Shown: one piece after another, positions 17,551 through 26,430 of the stretch
How the letters are laid out: each line of letters starts with the position of its first letter
How positions within the stretch are numbered: position 1 is the first letter of the stretch
Source of the DNA: Pseudomonas coleopterorum
GTDB lineage: Bacteria; Pseudomonadota; Gammaproteobacteria; Pseudomonadales; Pseudomonadaceae
DNA: 64,000 nt
NCBI RefSeq assembly: GCF_900105555.1
Contig: NZ_FNTZ01000001.1
Span: 3,103,501 to 3,167,500 of the forward strand
Direction of reading: 5' to 3'
Made by a program: the position numbers and the translations under genes
Notes under the pieces: model-generated
Told to the model about the DNA's origin: nothing
Seen by the model: the letters and a program-made list of their open reading frames with translations, nothing else
Database searches by the model: none

Positions 17551-19827
17551 TCACCGCGCCTGGATCTTCCAGGCCCGGTGAATCTTGCCGTTGCGGGCAA
17601 AGTCCTGATCTACCGTCTGCGCCGTGATTTCCTCGACTGCATAGCGCTCCGCCAAATTCGCATCGAGCTGGAACTTGCGGAAGTTGTTGGAGAAATACAC
17701 CACGCCCCCCGGTGCCAACCGAGCAACCGCCAGGTCCAGCAGCTCGACGTGGTCGCGCTGTACATCGAACACCCCTTCCATGCGCTTGGAGTTGGAGAAG
17801 GTCGGCGGGTCGATGAAGATCAGGTCGTATTCCTCCCGATTGGCCTGTAGCCAGGCCATCACGTCGCCCTGCTCCAAGCGGTTCTTGTCCGAGAAACCGT
17901 TCAGGGACAGATTGCGCCGTGCCCAATCCAGATAGGTCTTGGACAAGTCGACGCTGGTGGTGCTGCGCGCCCCGCCCTTGGCAGCGTGAACGCTGGCCGT
18001 GGCGGTGTAGCAGAACAGGTTGAGGAAACGCTTGCCAGCCGCTTCTTTCTGAATGCGCAGACGCATCGGCCGGTGATCGAGAAACAGACCGGTGTCCAGG
18101 TAGTCGGTCAGGTTGACCAGCAATTGCACACCCCCTTCCTGCACCTGGGTGAACTGGCCCTGGGCACTCTGACGCTCGTACTGGCGAGTCCCGCTCTGGC
18201 GCTCGCGGCGCTTGATGATGACCCGACTCTTGTCGATGTTCAGTGCCTGTGGAATGGCCGCCAAGGCGTCGTACAGTCGCGCCGAGGCTTTCTCAGGGTC
18301 GATCGACTTGGGCGCGGCGTATTCCTGCACGTGCACCCAGTCGTGGTACAGATCGATGGCCATGGCGTATTCGGGCATGTCCGCGTCATACACCCGATAG
18401 CAATCGATGCCTTCGCGTCGTGCCCATTTGCCCAAGGTCTTGAGGTTCTTCTGCAGGCGGTTGGCGAACATCTGCCCGCCTTCGCTCAGCCGCGCCTGTT
18501 CGACCACCGGCGCAGGCGCCGGTGCTGGCTTGACTGGGTTGCCGTTCTTGTTGACCCGTGCATACGGATCGGCCAGCGGTGGCGTGGTGTCCACCTGTTC
18601 GGCCTGCTCACGCGCCGCCTGGCGCTGCTCGGGGGTACGGCGCTCACCGGTGACGAACTGGTCGGGCGTTACCTTGATCAACAGCAGCTTGCAGGGCAAG
18701 GCGCCGTTCCAGAACGAATACTGTTTGTGACTGCGGATGCCCATGCGCTTGCCCAAATCAGGCGCGCCGGTGAACACCGCCGCTTCCCAGTTCAGGCAAG
18801 CCTGACGCAGGCGCTCGCCCAGGTTCTGATACAGGTACAGCAGACTGGCTTCGTCACCCAACCGCTCGCCGTACGGCGGGTTGCAGATGACCAGGCCTTT
18901 CTGATTCTGATCCGGGCGGGGCTCGAAGGTCGCCACTTCGCCCTGATAGACCTTGACCCAATCGCTGAGACCGGCTCGCTCGACGTTGTTGCGCGCCGGC
19001 TGGATCAGTCGTGGATCGGCTTCGTAGCCACGAATCCAGGCCGGGGTCTTGGCCAGGCCGGCCTCGGCGCGAGCCAGTGCCTCGTCGTGCAGCTTGCGCC
19101 ACATGGCCGGGACGTGGCCCAGCCAGGCGCTGAAACCCCAGCGGGTGCGCTTGAGGTTGGGCGCGATGTCGGCAGCGATCATCGCCGCTTCCACCAGGAA
19201 GGTACCCACACCACACATCGGGTCGGCCAGGGCGCCGCCTTCGGCAGCGATGCGTGGCCAGCCAGCGCGAATAAGAATGGCAGCGGCAAGGTTTTCCTTG
19301 AGTGGCGCGGCGCCCTGCTGCAGGCGATAGCCACGCTGGTGCAGGCTGTGCCCGGACAGGTCGAGCGAGAGAATGGCTTCACCGCGATCCAGGCGCAGGT
19401 GCACGCGCAGGTCCGGATTGAGCTTGTCGACGCTGGGACGCTCGCCACTGGGCGTGCGCAGCTTGTCGACGATGGCATCCTTGACCTTCAGCGCACCGAA
19501 GTGAGTATTGTCGATGCCCGAGCCATGCCCACTGAATTCCACGGCCAGGGTGCCATCGGGCAGCAGGTGGTCCTGCCACTCGACATCGAGCACGCCGTGA
19601 TAGAGCTCTTCAGCGTCTTTCATGGCGAAGCGCTTGAGCACCAGCAACACGCGGTTGCCCAGGCGCGACCACAGGCACAGCCGGTAGGCGGTTTCCATGT
19701 CGGCCATCCCGCGCACGGCGGAAGTGTGTTCGCGGGTTTCTTCCAGCCCCAGGGCGGTGGCTTCCTCGGCCAGCAAGCCTTCGAGACCCTTGGGGCACGT
19801 GAGAAACAGTTCAAAACGGTCCGACAT
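17551..19827 (-). CDS. rlmL: Bifunctional 23S rRNA methyltransferase RlmKL (m2G2445 and m7G2069)
   Basis: A two-enzyme fusion of 758 residues that methylates two guanines of 23S rRNA. Order: THUMP RNA-binding domain in the first 150 residues, RlmL methyltransferase with catalytic NPPYGERLG near residue 310, a linker rich in Pro and Ala, then the RlmK methyltransferase with IFIDPPTFSNSKRM near residue 690. I start at ATG 19827 (MSDRFELF), 5 bases after AGGAAA, rather than 21 codons upstream. A small hairpin (AGGGCAA-N5-TTGCCCT, 19860-19878) lies about 30 bases before the start. Confidence 0.96.
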   Translation of the reverse strand: MSDRFELFLTCPKGLEGLLAEEATALGLEETREHTSAVRGMADMETAYRLCLWSRLGNRVLLVLKRFAMKDAEELYHGVLDVEWQDHLLPDGTLAVEFSGHGSGIDNTHFGALKVKDAIVDKLRTPSGERPSVDKLNPDLRVHLRLDRGEAILSLDLSGHSLHQRGYRLQQGAAPLKENLAAAILIRAGWPRIAAEGGALADPMCGVGTFLVEAAMIAADIAPNLKRTRWGFSAWLGHVPAMWRKLHDEALARAEAGLAKTPAWIRGYEADPRLIQPARNNVERAGLSDWVKVYQGEVATFEPRPDQNQKGLVICNPPYGERLGDEASLLYLYQNLGERLRQACLNWEAAVFTGAPDLGKRMGIRSHKQYSFWNGALPCKLLLIKVTPDQFVTGERRTPEQRQAAREQAEQVDTTPPLADPYARVNKNGNPVKPAPAPAPVVEQARLSEGGQMFANRLQKNLKTLGKWARREGIDCYRVYDADMPEYAMAIDLYHDWVHVQEYAAPKSIDPEKASARLYDALAAIPQALNIDKSRVIIKRRERQSGTRQYERQSAQGQFTQVQEGGVQLLVNLTDYLDTGLFLDHRPMRLRIQKEAAGKRFLNLFCYTATASVHAAKGGARSTTSVDLSKTYLDWARRNLSLNGFSDKNRLEQGDVMAWLQANREEYDLIFIDPPTFSNSKRMEGVFDVQRDHVELLDLAVARLAPGGVVYFSNNFRKFQLDANLAERYAVEEITAQTVDQDFARNGKIHRAWKIQAR

Positions 19828-19997
19828 GGTATTTCCTGGCCCTTGCGGGCATCGATGAGAGGGCAAGCGCATTGCCCTTTCGAGGTTCAACCAGGCGCTT
19901 TACGCAATAGAGCGCCCGAACGACACCACCATGGTGTCAGCCCACCTCACCCGTTGCCATGTTCGGCGCAAAAATGAGGCAGAACGTGATTCTGCTC

Positions 19998-20023
19998 AAA
20001 AAAGGGCCGCTCAGGCGACCCTT
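19998..20023 (-). terminator. Intrinsic terminator without a known gene (minus strand)
   Basis: On the minus strand AAGGGTCGC-CTGA-GCGGCCCTT forms nine pairs (one U-G) and is followed by a run of T. On the plus strand the same position is a C-A mismatch and there is no T-run, so it is directional toward rlmKL, whose start lies 170 bases further. Confidence 0.6.
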
Positions 20024-20055
20024 CGTCGATTTGATGCCACATCGAAATCGAGATG
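19998..20055 (-). ncRNA. Candidate small RNA, two stem-loops, upstream of rlmKL
   Basis: On the minus strand a hairpin CGATTT(C)GATG-TGG-CATCAAATCG (20050-20027, ten pairs with one bulged C) is followed directly by an intrinsic terminator. Further upstream TTGAGA, a 16-base spacer and AATCAT form a possible promoter, and ATTGCGAATCATCTC there resembles a Fur site. No protein gene on this strand ends here. The 5' end is a guess; the transcript may be longer. Confidence 0.35.
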
Positions 20056-20360
20056 ATTCGCAATGGCATAGTGATCTCAAACTACGCTGCAGGCCCTGCA
20101 CACGACGGACTTGCAGACCTCGTGCCCCAGAAGCACCTGCTTACTTATCGCCCATACCGCTAAATCGTTACGTGCTTATGACAAAACGATCATTCACATG
20201 ACGCGGTTCAACGTTTAGAAATCACCTCAGGTCGTCGCTGCAATGGCGATGACATCACTGCTCGCCACGCCGGCAGCGAGCGCGATACCGGCAGACCATC
20301 TGCCTGGCCTCAGACGAGGCCGACGGGACATTACAGTCAATAGACAGAGGGCAACACCCT

Positions 20361-20576
20361 ATGAGAAGACTTAAGCGTGATCCGTTGGAACGAGCATTTC
20401 TACGCGGATACCAGTATGGCATCCATGGCAAATCCCGCGAGCTTTGCCCTTTTACTCTACCGTCGGTACGCCAAGCCTGGATCAACGGCTGGCGCGAAGG
20501 ACGCGGCGACAACTGGGACGGTATGACCGGCACTGCGGGAATCCATAGGCTCAACGAACTTCACGCCGTCGGCTGA
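20361..20576 (+). CDS. rmf: Ribosome modulation factor
   Basis: Small basic protein of 71 residues that binds 70S ribosomes in stationary phase and drives their dimerisation into inactive 100S particles. The sequence RRLKRDPLERAFLRGYQYG, then GKSRELCPFTLPSVRQAWI, is the conserved Rmf core; pseudomonad Rmf is longer than the 55-residue E. coli form. A strong ribosome site, AGAGGG, lies 8 bases before the ATG. Convergent with pyrD. Confidence 0.96.
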   Translation: MRRLKRDPLERAFLRGYQYGIHGKSRELCPFTLPSVRQAWINGWREGRGDNWDGMTGTAGIHRLNELHAVG

Positions 20577-20632
20577 AAACCTTTTTTACCTGTTCACCAT
20601 GCACGCCCAACCAGGGCGGCGGGCTAGCGCCC

Positions 20633-20657
20633 AGGGGCCTCTTCACGGGGCCCCTTT
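20633..20657 (+). terminator. Probable rmf terminator
   Basis: AGGGGCC-N8-GGCCCCT forms a seven-pair stem followed by TTT. It lies 56 bases after rmf and just before the 3' end of convergent pyrD. The T-tract is short, so termination may be partial. Confidence 0.5.
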
Positions 20658-20668
20658 CGCGCCTGGAT

Positions 20669-21697
20669 TCAGCGAGTCGCCTGCAGCGCCGCAATGGCGT
20701 CTACCGATTCCCGGATCAATGCCGGCCCCTTGTAGATGAACCCCGAGTAGATCTGCACCAGGCTGGCACCGGCGGCGATCTTCTCAGCCGCATGGCCTCC
20801 TTCGGTGATACCGCCCGCCGCAATGATCGGCAACTTGCCACCCAGGGTCTGTGCCAGCACCTTGACGATATGCGTGCTCTGTTCGCGCACCGGCGCCCCT
20901 GAAAGGCCCCCAGCTTCATCCCCATGCACGAGCCCCTCGACCCCAGCTCGGCCGAGCGTGGTGTTGGTGGCGATCACTGCATCCATCCCTGCATCGACCA
21001 GCGCCTGAGCCACCAGCGCGGTTTCTTCGTCACTCATGTCTGGGGCGATCTTGATCGCCAGGGGCACGTGACGACCGCTCTGGCCAGTCAACACCACACG
21101 GCGTTCGGCCAGGGTATCGAGCAGCTGCTTGAGCGAATCGCCGAACTGCAGGCTGCGCAGGCCAGCGGTATTGGGCGAGCTGATGTTCACCGTGATATAG
21201 CTGGCGTGATCGTAGACTTTATTCAGGCATATCAGGTAGTCATCGACCGCCTGCTCGACCGGCGTGGTCAGGTTCTTGCCGATGTTGATGCCCAGAACGC
21301 CCCGATACTTGGCGGCCTTCACACGCGCCACCAGATTGTCGACGCCCAGGTTGTTGAAGCCCATGCGATTGATGATCGCCGTGGCCTGCGGCAGACGAAA
21401 CAGCCGGGGCTTGGGGTTGCCTGGCTGCGGACGCGGGGTCACGGTCCCGATTTCAACGGAACCGAAACCCAGTTGAGCGAAACCGTCGATGGCCGCGCCG
21501 TTCTTGTCCAGCCCAGCCGCCAGCCCGACCGGGTTATCGAACTGCAGCCCCATGACCGTCACCGGCAGGCGTGCCGGCGGCTTGGTGAGCAGGCCGTTGA
21601 GGCCCAGGCGGCCACCGGCGCCGATCAGGTCCAGCGACAGGTCGTGGGAGGTTTCTGCGGACAGTTTGAATAACAGCTGGCGGGCCAGAGTGTACAT
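20669..21697 (-). CDS. pyrD: Dihydroorotate dehydrogenase (quinone), class 2
   Basis: Membrane-associated FMN enzyme that oxidises dihydroorotate to orotate with ubiquinone, the fourth step of pyrimidine synthesis. The 342 residues begin with the short helical membrane-binding region ([20 protein letters not shown]) of class 2 enzymes. FMN-binding segments [22 protein letters not shown] and IAAGGITEG are present, and the catalytic serine lies in the [11 protein letters not shown] loop. Single gene, convergent with rmf. Confidence 0.97.
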   Translation of the reverse strand: MYTLARQLLFKLSAETSHDLSLDLIGAGGRLGLNGLLTKPPARLPVTVMGLQFDNPVGLAAGLDKNGAAIDGFAQLGFGSVEIGTVTPRPQPGNPKPRLFRLPQATAIINRMGFNNLGVDNLVARVKAAKYRGVLGINIGKNLTTPVEQAVDDYLICLNKVYDHASYITVNISSPNTAGLRSLQFGDSLKQLLDTLAERRVVLTGQSGRHVPLAIKIAPDMSDEETALVAQALVDAGMDAVIATNTTLGRAGVEGLVHGDEAGGLSGAPVREQSTHIVKVLAQTLGGKLPIIAAGGITEGGHAAEKIAAGASLVQIYSGFIYKGPALIRESVDAIAALQATR

Positions 21698-21802
21698 AGG
21701 CGGGCTTGGCTCGGTGGAAGCGATAGAGGGCTGCGATTGTGCCAGATTCGGACCCGGTTAGGTATGCCGACTCCCCTGCCGGCCACCAAATCGCAGGCAA
21801 AG

Positions 21803-21828
21803 AAAAGCCCGGCCTGAGCCGGGCTTTT
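21803..21828. terminator. oprF intrinsic terminator (symmetrical)
   Basis: AAAAGCCCGGC-CTGA-GCCGGGCTTTT is a perfect eleven-pair stem with A/T flanks on both sides. It lies 18 bases after the oprF stop on the minus strand and could also stop rightward transcription. Confidence 0.85.
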
Positions 21829-21846
21829 CGTTGAAGCGGTCGCTAA

Positions 21847-22881
21847 TTACTTAGCTTGAGCTTCTACTTCAGCTTCTACGCGACGGTTTACAGCGCGGCC
21901 AGCGTCAGTGGCGTTGTCAGCCACTGGGCGGGTTTCGCCGTAGCCAACCGACTGAACGCGGTTGGATTCAACACCGTACTGACCGGTCAGCACTTGCTTG
22001 ACAGCAGCGGCGCGACGCTCGGACAGCTTCTGGTTGTAAGCGTCAGGACCGACGGAGTCAGTGTGACCTTCAACAGTGGTGGTGGTCTGTGGGTACTGCT
22101 TCATGAAGTCAGCCAGGTTCTTGATGTCGCCATAGCTGTTGGTCTTCACGACCGACTTGTCGAAGTCGAACTTGACGTCCAGCTCAACGCGAACGGTTTC
22201 GGCAACGGCTGGGCAGCCATCAGCGTCAACGGTAACGTTGGCAGGGGTGTCAGGGCACTTGTCGACGTTGTCGCAGACGCCGTCGTTGTCGGAGTCAGCG
22301 CAAACTTCAGCTACTGGAGCTGGAGCAGCGACTGGAGCAGGCTTGGAGCCGCCACCGAAGTTCACACCAACGCCGACGGCAGGAGCCCACTCGGTGTCGC
22401 CCTTGTCGATGTTGTACAGAGCTTCAACGCCGGCACGGGCGTAGAAGTTCTCGGTGAAGTAGTACTTGGCGCCGCCACCCAGCTTGGCGAGGGTGGAGTG
22501 GTCACGACCACCGCTGTCCTGGCCAATGCTCTGGTGTGCGAAACCAGCGGAGACGTACGGACGCAGACCGGCGCCTGGAGTACCGAAGTGGTAGAAAGCA
22601 TCCAGAGCGGCATCAGCGCCCTTGATGTTTTTGCCAGCATCGCTACGGATGTTGTGGACTTCGTCGTAGGACAGAGCCAGTTCAACGTCGTCGGTCAGGA
22701 AGTAGCCAATCGAGCCACCGAACAGGTTGCCGTCGTTCTTGTAGTCACGGGCGCTGTCAGTCATGTACTTCTTGGCGAAGCCTTCCACCTCGACTGCGCC
22801 TTGGCCTTGTGCCAATACGCCGAACGAAGTCACGGCAACAAGAGAACCAATGGCAAGGCCCAAGGTGTTTTTCAGTTTCAT
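21847..22881 (-). CDS. oprF: Major outer-membrane porin and structural protein OprF
   Basis: A 344-residue OmpA-family protein. A signal peptide of about 24 residues (ending GVLAQ) is followed by an eight-strand beta-barrel to about residue 180, a Pro/Ala hinge (PAPVAAPAPVAE), a calcium-type loop with four cysteines (CADSDNDGVCDNVDKC), and a C-terminal peptidoglycan-binding domain (TVEGHTDSVGPDAYNQKLSE). It anchors the outer membrane to murein and forms a low-efficiency channel. It follows sigX by 104 bases; in Pseudomonas that gap carries a SigX-dependent promoter. Confidence 0.97.
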   Translation of the reverse strand: MKLKNTLGLAIGSLVAVTSFGVLAQGQGAVEVEGFAKKYMTDSARDYKNDGNLFGGSIGYFLTDDVELALSYDEVHNIRSDAGKNIKGADAALDAFYHFGTPGAGLRPYVSAGFAHQSIGQDSGGRDHSTLAKLGGGAKYYFTENFYARAGVEALYNIDKGDTEWAPAVGVGVNFGGGSKPAPVAAPAPVAEVCADSDNDGVCDNVDKCPDTPANVTVDADGCPAVAETVRVELDVKFDFDKSVVKTNSYGDIKNLADFMKQYPQTTTTVEGHTDSVGPDAYNQKLSERRAAAVKQVLTGQYGVESNRVQSVGYGETRPVADNATDAGRAVNRRVEAEVEAQAK

Positions 22882-22985
22882 CCGTTAAATCCCCATCTGG
22901 TGATTGTTAAGCGCCCCTAATCCAGGGGCAGCTCGACGACAAGTCTAGCAGACCTTGCCGATACGTTAGAGACCTTTACGCCGAA

Positions 22986-23576
22986 CTAAGTTTCGGACAG
23001 GTCTGCAAATTTATCGCGGAGCTTATCTAAAGCCCGCTTGTACCGCATTTTGGTGGCGCTCAAGCCCATGTGCATGATGTCGGCGATCTCCTGGAATTCC
23101 AGCTCCGCGACGAATCGCAGCACCAGAATCTCCCGATCGATCGGGTTCACGTACACCAGCCAACGGTCGAGACCACCGCGCTCCTCCGGCTTGGGCGCCT
23201 TCTCTTCGGATGCCTCCTCGAGCGGATCGAGACTCAAGGCATCCATCAAGCGGCGCTTTCGCCTTTCCTTTCTGTACTGCGTGATGCATTCGTTATAGGT
23301 GATGCTGTAAAGCCACGTCTTGAATTTCGACTTTCCCTCGAAATTCTTTAGCCCGTACAGCACCTTCAGCATCACTTCCTGACAGACATCGTCAGCGTCA
23401 CGATCGTTCCCTAAATATCTTGCACAGACGTTGAAAAGGGTTCGCTGGTAGCGACGCATCAACTCTTCATACGCCCGTGTGACATGGAACAGCTCCTCGT
23501 GCGAACGCGCCACCAACTCCTCGTCAGAGAGCTCGCGGGGGTCGTAGCGCACGGGCAGCGTATGTACTTTATTCAA
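22986..23576 (-). CDS. sigX: ECF sigma factor SigX
   Basis: RNA polymerase sigma factor of 196 residues. Region 2 (YQRTLFNVCARYLGNDRDAD) and region 4 (VLRFVAELEFQEIADIMHMG) are clear. In pseudomonads SigX drives oprF and genes for fatty-acid composition and envelope stress. The start is TTG at 23576 (TTGAATAAAGTA), giving MNKVHTLPVRYDPRELSDEE, which matches family length. It lies between cmpX and oprF, all leftward. Confidence 0.95.
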   Translation of the reverse strand: MNKVHTLPVRYDPRELSDEELVARSHEELFHVTRAYEELMRRYQRTLFNVCARYLGNDRDADDVCQEVMLKVLYGLKNFEGKSKFKTWLYSITYNECITQYRKERRKRRLMDALSLDPLEEASEEKAPKPEERGGLDRWLVYVNPIDREILVLRFVAELEFQEIADIMHMGLSATKMRYKRALDKLRDKFADLSET

Positions 23577-23679
23577 AACAGGTCGGCCCGAAGGTCAGGT
23601 CCCCGAAGGTCTGGTCAGTGTCCGCCACGGCATGATCGCTCAGCCTTTTTGCGGCGGCATACATTAGCAAAACGTTGAC

Positions 23680-24504
23680 CTATCGGCTACTCACCCGCTG
23701 CTCCAGCAACTCGCGGTTGGACATCGAGACCAGTTCGCCGTCGTCGGTCAGGACCGTCGTCTTGACGGTGCCGATCGCCTCGATCTGCCCCTCGACCTCG
23801 CCAACCTGCACCTGCTGGCCTACCTGAAACATTTCCCGCACATAGATTCCGGCCAGTATCTGACTGGCGATTTCACGGCTGCCCAGCCCCATCGCCAGTG
23901 CTGCGGCCAGACCAACGGTAATCAACGCGATGACGATCACATGGTTCAGCAGGTCGGTCTTGACCTCCAGCTGACTGATGGCCACCGAGATGCTGATGAT
24001 GATCACCAGCCACTGAGCCACCCGACCCAGACCTGCAGCATAGTCGAGCCCGACCCCTTCGGCCGCGCCGCGCACCACGCCGTTGACCAGTTGCGCCAGC
24101 AGCACGCCGACCAGCAGCACCAGGGCGGCACCGAACACCTTGGGCAGGTACAGCGCCAGCATGTCCAACGTCGCCGACACACGCTGTAGCCCCAGCGACT
24201 CTGCGGCCGACACCAGGAAGATCAACAGCACGAACCAGTAGACGATCTTCCCGATCAGGGTCGAGATCGGCACCTTGAGGCCGCCGCGGCCCAGCAACTT
24301 GGTCAGGCCCGTACCGGCCATCAGGCGGTCGAGGCCGAACTTGGCCAGCAGCTTGGACAACAAGGTATCGAGCAGCTTGGCCACCAGGAAGCCAAGGATC
24401 ACCACGACCAACGCACCAAAGAGGTTGGGGATGAAGTTGGCGACCTTGGTCCACAAGGCGGTCATCGCCGCAAACAGGCTTTGGGTCCAGGGATCCAGTT
24501 CCAT
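23680..24504 (-). CDS. cmpX: Mechanosensitive-channel-like membrane protein CmpX
   Basis: Inner-membrane protein of 274 residues with about five membrane helices in repeated glycine-rich segments (FGALVVVILGFLVAKLLDTL and a second copy VFGAALVLLVGVLLAQLVNG), then a small soluble C-terminal domain (VGQQVQVGEVEGQIEAIGTV) as in MscS-type channels. In P. aeruginosa CmpX modulates SigX activity. It begins 3 bases after cfrX and lies 103 bases before sigX. Confidence 0.9.
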   Translation of the reverse strand: MELDPWTQSLFAAMTALWTKVANFIPNLFGALVVVILGFLVAKLLDTLLSKLLAKFGLDRLMAGTGLTKLLGRGGLKVPISTLIGKIVYWFVLLIFLVSAAESLGLQRVSATLDMLALYLPKVFGAALVLLVGVLLAQLVNGVVRGAAEGVGLDYAAGLGRVAQWLVIIISISVAISQLEVKTDLLNHVIVIALITVGLAAALAMGLGSREIASQILAGIYVREMFQVGQQVQVGEVEGQIEAIGTVKTTVLTDDGELVSMSNRELLEQRVSSR

Positions 24505-24507
24505 TGA

Positions 24508-24753
24508 TCAATCAGCCTTATCCGCAGCAGCGGCGGAGTTTTTACGACGCGACACCGGCGCGATATTCGCCGAACCACTGTTCACCGCGATCATGAACGC
24601 CTGTCCCCAACGCCCCATGAGGCTGAAGAGGTCACCTGCGCCGACTTGCCGATTGGCAGTCTTGAGCACCCGCCCCAGCGCGGCACGATCGTCGCGCCCC
24701 GGCGCCTGGGCGTTGAGCATGTCTCGCAGGGATTCTTCGAACGGATCAGGCAT
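24508..24753 (-). CDS. cfrX: Conserved small protein CfrX
   Basis: An 81-residue soluble protein (MPDPFEESLRDMLNAQAPGR) of unknown function, always found between cmaX and cmpX in pseudomonads. I start at ATG 24753, which follows GAGGTG; an in-frame extension of 17 codons is not supported. It is nearly adjacent to cmpX. The central part, SLMGRWGQAFMIAVN, could be a weak amphipathic helix. Confidence 0.85.
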   Translation of the reverse strand: MPDPFEESLRDMLNAQAPGRDDRAALGRVLKTANRQVGAGDLFSLMGRWGQAFMIAVNSGSANIAPVSRRKNSAAAADKAD

Positions 24754-24837
24754 GCACACCTCGCGAATTTCATTCAAAGACGAGACCGCTGCACGGTGAG
24801 TCACAACGATCGTCCCGCGCAGAGGTTAAATTCTCGA

Positions 24838-25833
24838 TCAGACCCAGCGCAAGCGGCGAAACAACAACCACTGCCCCAGCGCCACCACGACCATCAATCC
24901 GCAGGCCATGGTGAAGCCATAGGGGTTGTCCGAACCCGGTATTCCGCCGACGTTGATGCCCAGCAGACCGGTGAGAAAACTCATCGGCAGGAAGATCCCG
25001 GTGATCACTCCGAAGCGATACATGGTGCGGTTCATGCGCTCGCTCTGGCGCCGGTCTTCGGCTTCGAGCACCAGCCCTACACGCTCGCGCGCCAGTTCGA
25101 GCTCTTCCAGGTAGCGGGTCAGGCTATTGTTCAGCTCGTTCCAATAATCGGCGTCATCGTCGACGAACCACGGCACCTTGTTGCGCGCCAGCTGGCCATA
25201 GATATCACGTTGCGGCGCCAGGAATCGCCGCAGTCCTGCGGCACGACGTCGCAGTTGCAGAATGCTGCCATGCTCGGGCGTGTACCGCTCGTCGGCATCG
25301 AGCTTGTCTTCTTCCAGATCGACGGTTTCGGAGAGGCCTTCGACCAATGCCTGGACCTTTTCAGTCAGGTGCTGGGCCAGGTAGAGAATCAGCTCGGACG
25401 CGGTCTTGGGGCCCTTGCACGCTGCAAACTGCTCGAGCAGGTCGTCGGTTGCGCGGAGCGGTCGCAGGCGCAGGGAAATGATCCGCTGGGCCTGGGCGAA
25501 GATGCGCACCGAAACCATGTCCTCGGGTTCGGCACCAGGGTTGAGGTTGACCCCGCGCAGAAACAGCAGCAGTTCATCGTCGGGCAGCGGCACCAGGCGT
25601 GGACGGGTGTTCTCTTCGAGCAGCAGGTCGCAGGAGAATTCGCTCAGGCCGCTGCTGCGGCGCAGCCAGTTGCGGGTCTGGGGATGACTGCGATCCCAGT
25701 GCAGCCACAGGCTCTGATGAGGCTGCAGCTGCAATTCATCGATTTCGGTCCGGGCAATCGAGCGCGCGCCGCCTTTGCCGTCCAGCACCAGGGCATGCAC
25801 CAGCCCCCACTGCGCGTTTTCTTCCTCGAACAT
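24838..25833 (-). CDS. cmaX: CorA-family divalent cation transporter (ZntB-like), CmaX
   Basis: A 331-residue CorA-type channel: a large cytoplasmic N-terminal funnel rich in charged helices, then two C-terminal membrane spans (FGVITGIFLPMSFLTGLLGI and FTMACGLMVVVALGQWLLF). The pore-mouth motif is GINVGG rather than the GMN of magnesium-specific CorA; GIN is typical of ZntB-type zinc exporters or importers. In P. aeruginosa the orthologue belongs to the cmaX-cfrX-cmpX-sigX-oprF set. Cation choice here is not settled. Confidence 0.88.
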   Translation of the reverse strand: MFEEENAQWGLVHALVLDGKGGARSIARTEIDELQLQPHQSLWLHWDRSHPQTRNWLRRSSGLSEFSCDLLLEENTRPRLVPLPDDELLLFLRGVNLNPGAEPEDMVSVRIFAQAQRIISLRLRPLRATDDLLEQFAACKGPKTASELILYLAQHLTEKVQALVEGLSETVDLEEDKLDADERYTPEHGSILQLRRRAAGLRRFLAPQRDIYGQLARNKVPWFVDDDADYWNELNNSLTRYLEELELARERVGLVLEAEDRRQSERMNRTMYRFGVITGIFLPMSFLTGLLGINVGGIPGSDNPYGFTMACGLMVVVALGQWLLFRRLRWV

Positions 25834-25860
25834 CGTGTCCCCGTTACTGATGGAAAATTC

Positions 25861-26346
25861 TCATTCAGGCATGGTCAGCGCCTTCGGCGAGACGATGATG
25901 CCGTTGTTGTCGGCATACAGATAGTGGCCGGGAATGAAAGTTACGCCAGCGAAGCTGACCTTCACGTCGAGATCGCCCAAGCCGCGTTTGACGGTGGGCA
26001 TCGGATGACTGGCCAGGGCCTGAACACCGACATCGGTTTGCGCCAGCATGTCGACGTCACGCACGCACCCATAGATGACGAGCCCTTCCCAGCCGTTCTC
26101 GGCGGCCTTTTGCGCAAGCATGTCGCCCAGCAAGGCCTTGCGCAGCGAGCCACCGCCGTCGACCACCAGCACCTTACCGGTGCCATCCAGCGCGACCTGC
26201 TCGCGCACCCGTGAGTTGTCCTCGAAGGTCTTGATGGTGACGATCTGGCCGCCGAAGGAGTCGCGGCCGCCGAAATTGCTGAACATCGGTTCGAGCACTT
26301 CGACGTCGGGGTAGGCGTCGCACAGGTCGGGGGTCAGATAGTGCAT
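25861..26346 (-). CDS. rraA: RraA-like protein (regulator of RNase E / oxaloacetate decarboxylase-aldolase fold)
   Basis: A 161-residue protein of the RraA family with the core [20 protein letters not shown], then [14 protein letters not shown]. True RraA binds RNase E and restrains RNA decay. The same fold includes HMG/oxaloacetate aldolases, so catalysis cannot be excluded. The ATG at 26346 is the first in the frame and gives normal length. It lies 27 bases upstream of cmaX's... end region in the same leftward run, after the esterase gene. Confidence 0.88.
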   Translation of the reverse strand: MHYLTPDLCDAYPDVEVLEPMFSNFGGRDSFGGQIVTIKTFEDNSRVREQVALDGTGKVLVVDGGGSLRKALLGDMLAQKAAENGWEGLVIYGCVRDVDMLAQTDVGVQALASHPMPTVKRGLGDLDVKVSFAGVTFIPGHYLYADNNGIIVSPKALTMPE

Positions 26347-26430
26347 GGCGTTGCTCCTGGGGCGAGTGGCGGCTGCAAGAGCCGGAAAGCTGCGCCGGAC
26401 GCGGCGCGGCCATCACAGCCTAGACCATGC

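Larger units (their letters stand above)
19828..20360. other. Gene-free stretch between rlmKL and rmf
   Basis: These 533 bases hold the leader of rlmKL (hairpins at 19860-19878 and GACACCA/TGGTGTC at 19922-19938), a minus-strand pair of stem-loops ending in a T-tract (19998-20050), and the upstream region of rmf. I found no convincing reading frame. The rest, 20070-20340, shows no clear structure to me. Confidence 0.6.

Noticed and set aside
17986..19977. A 663-codon plus-strand frame opposite rlmKL
   Set aside because: Shadow frame; the minus-strand gene has clear methyltransferase motifs.
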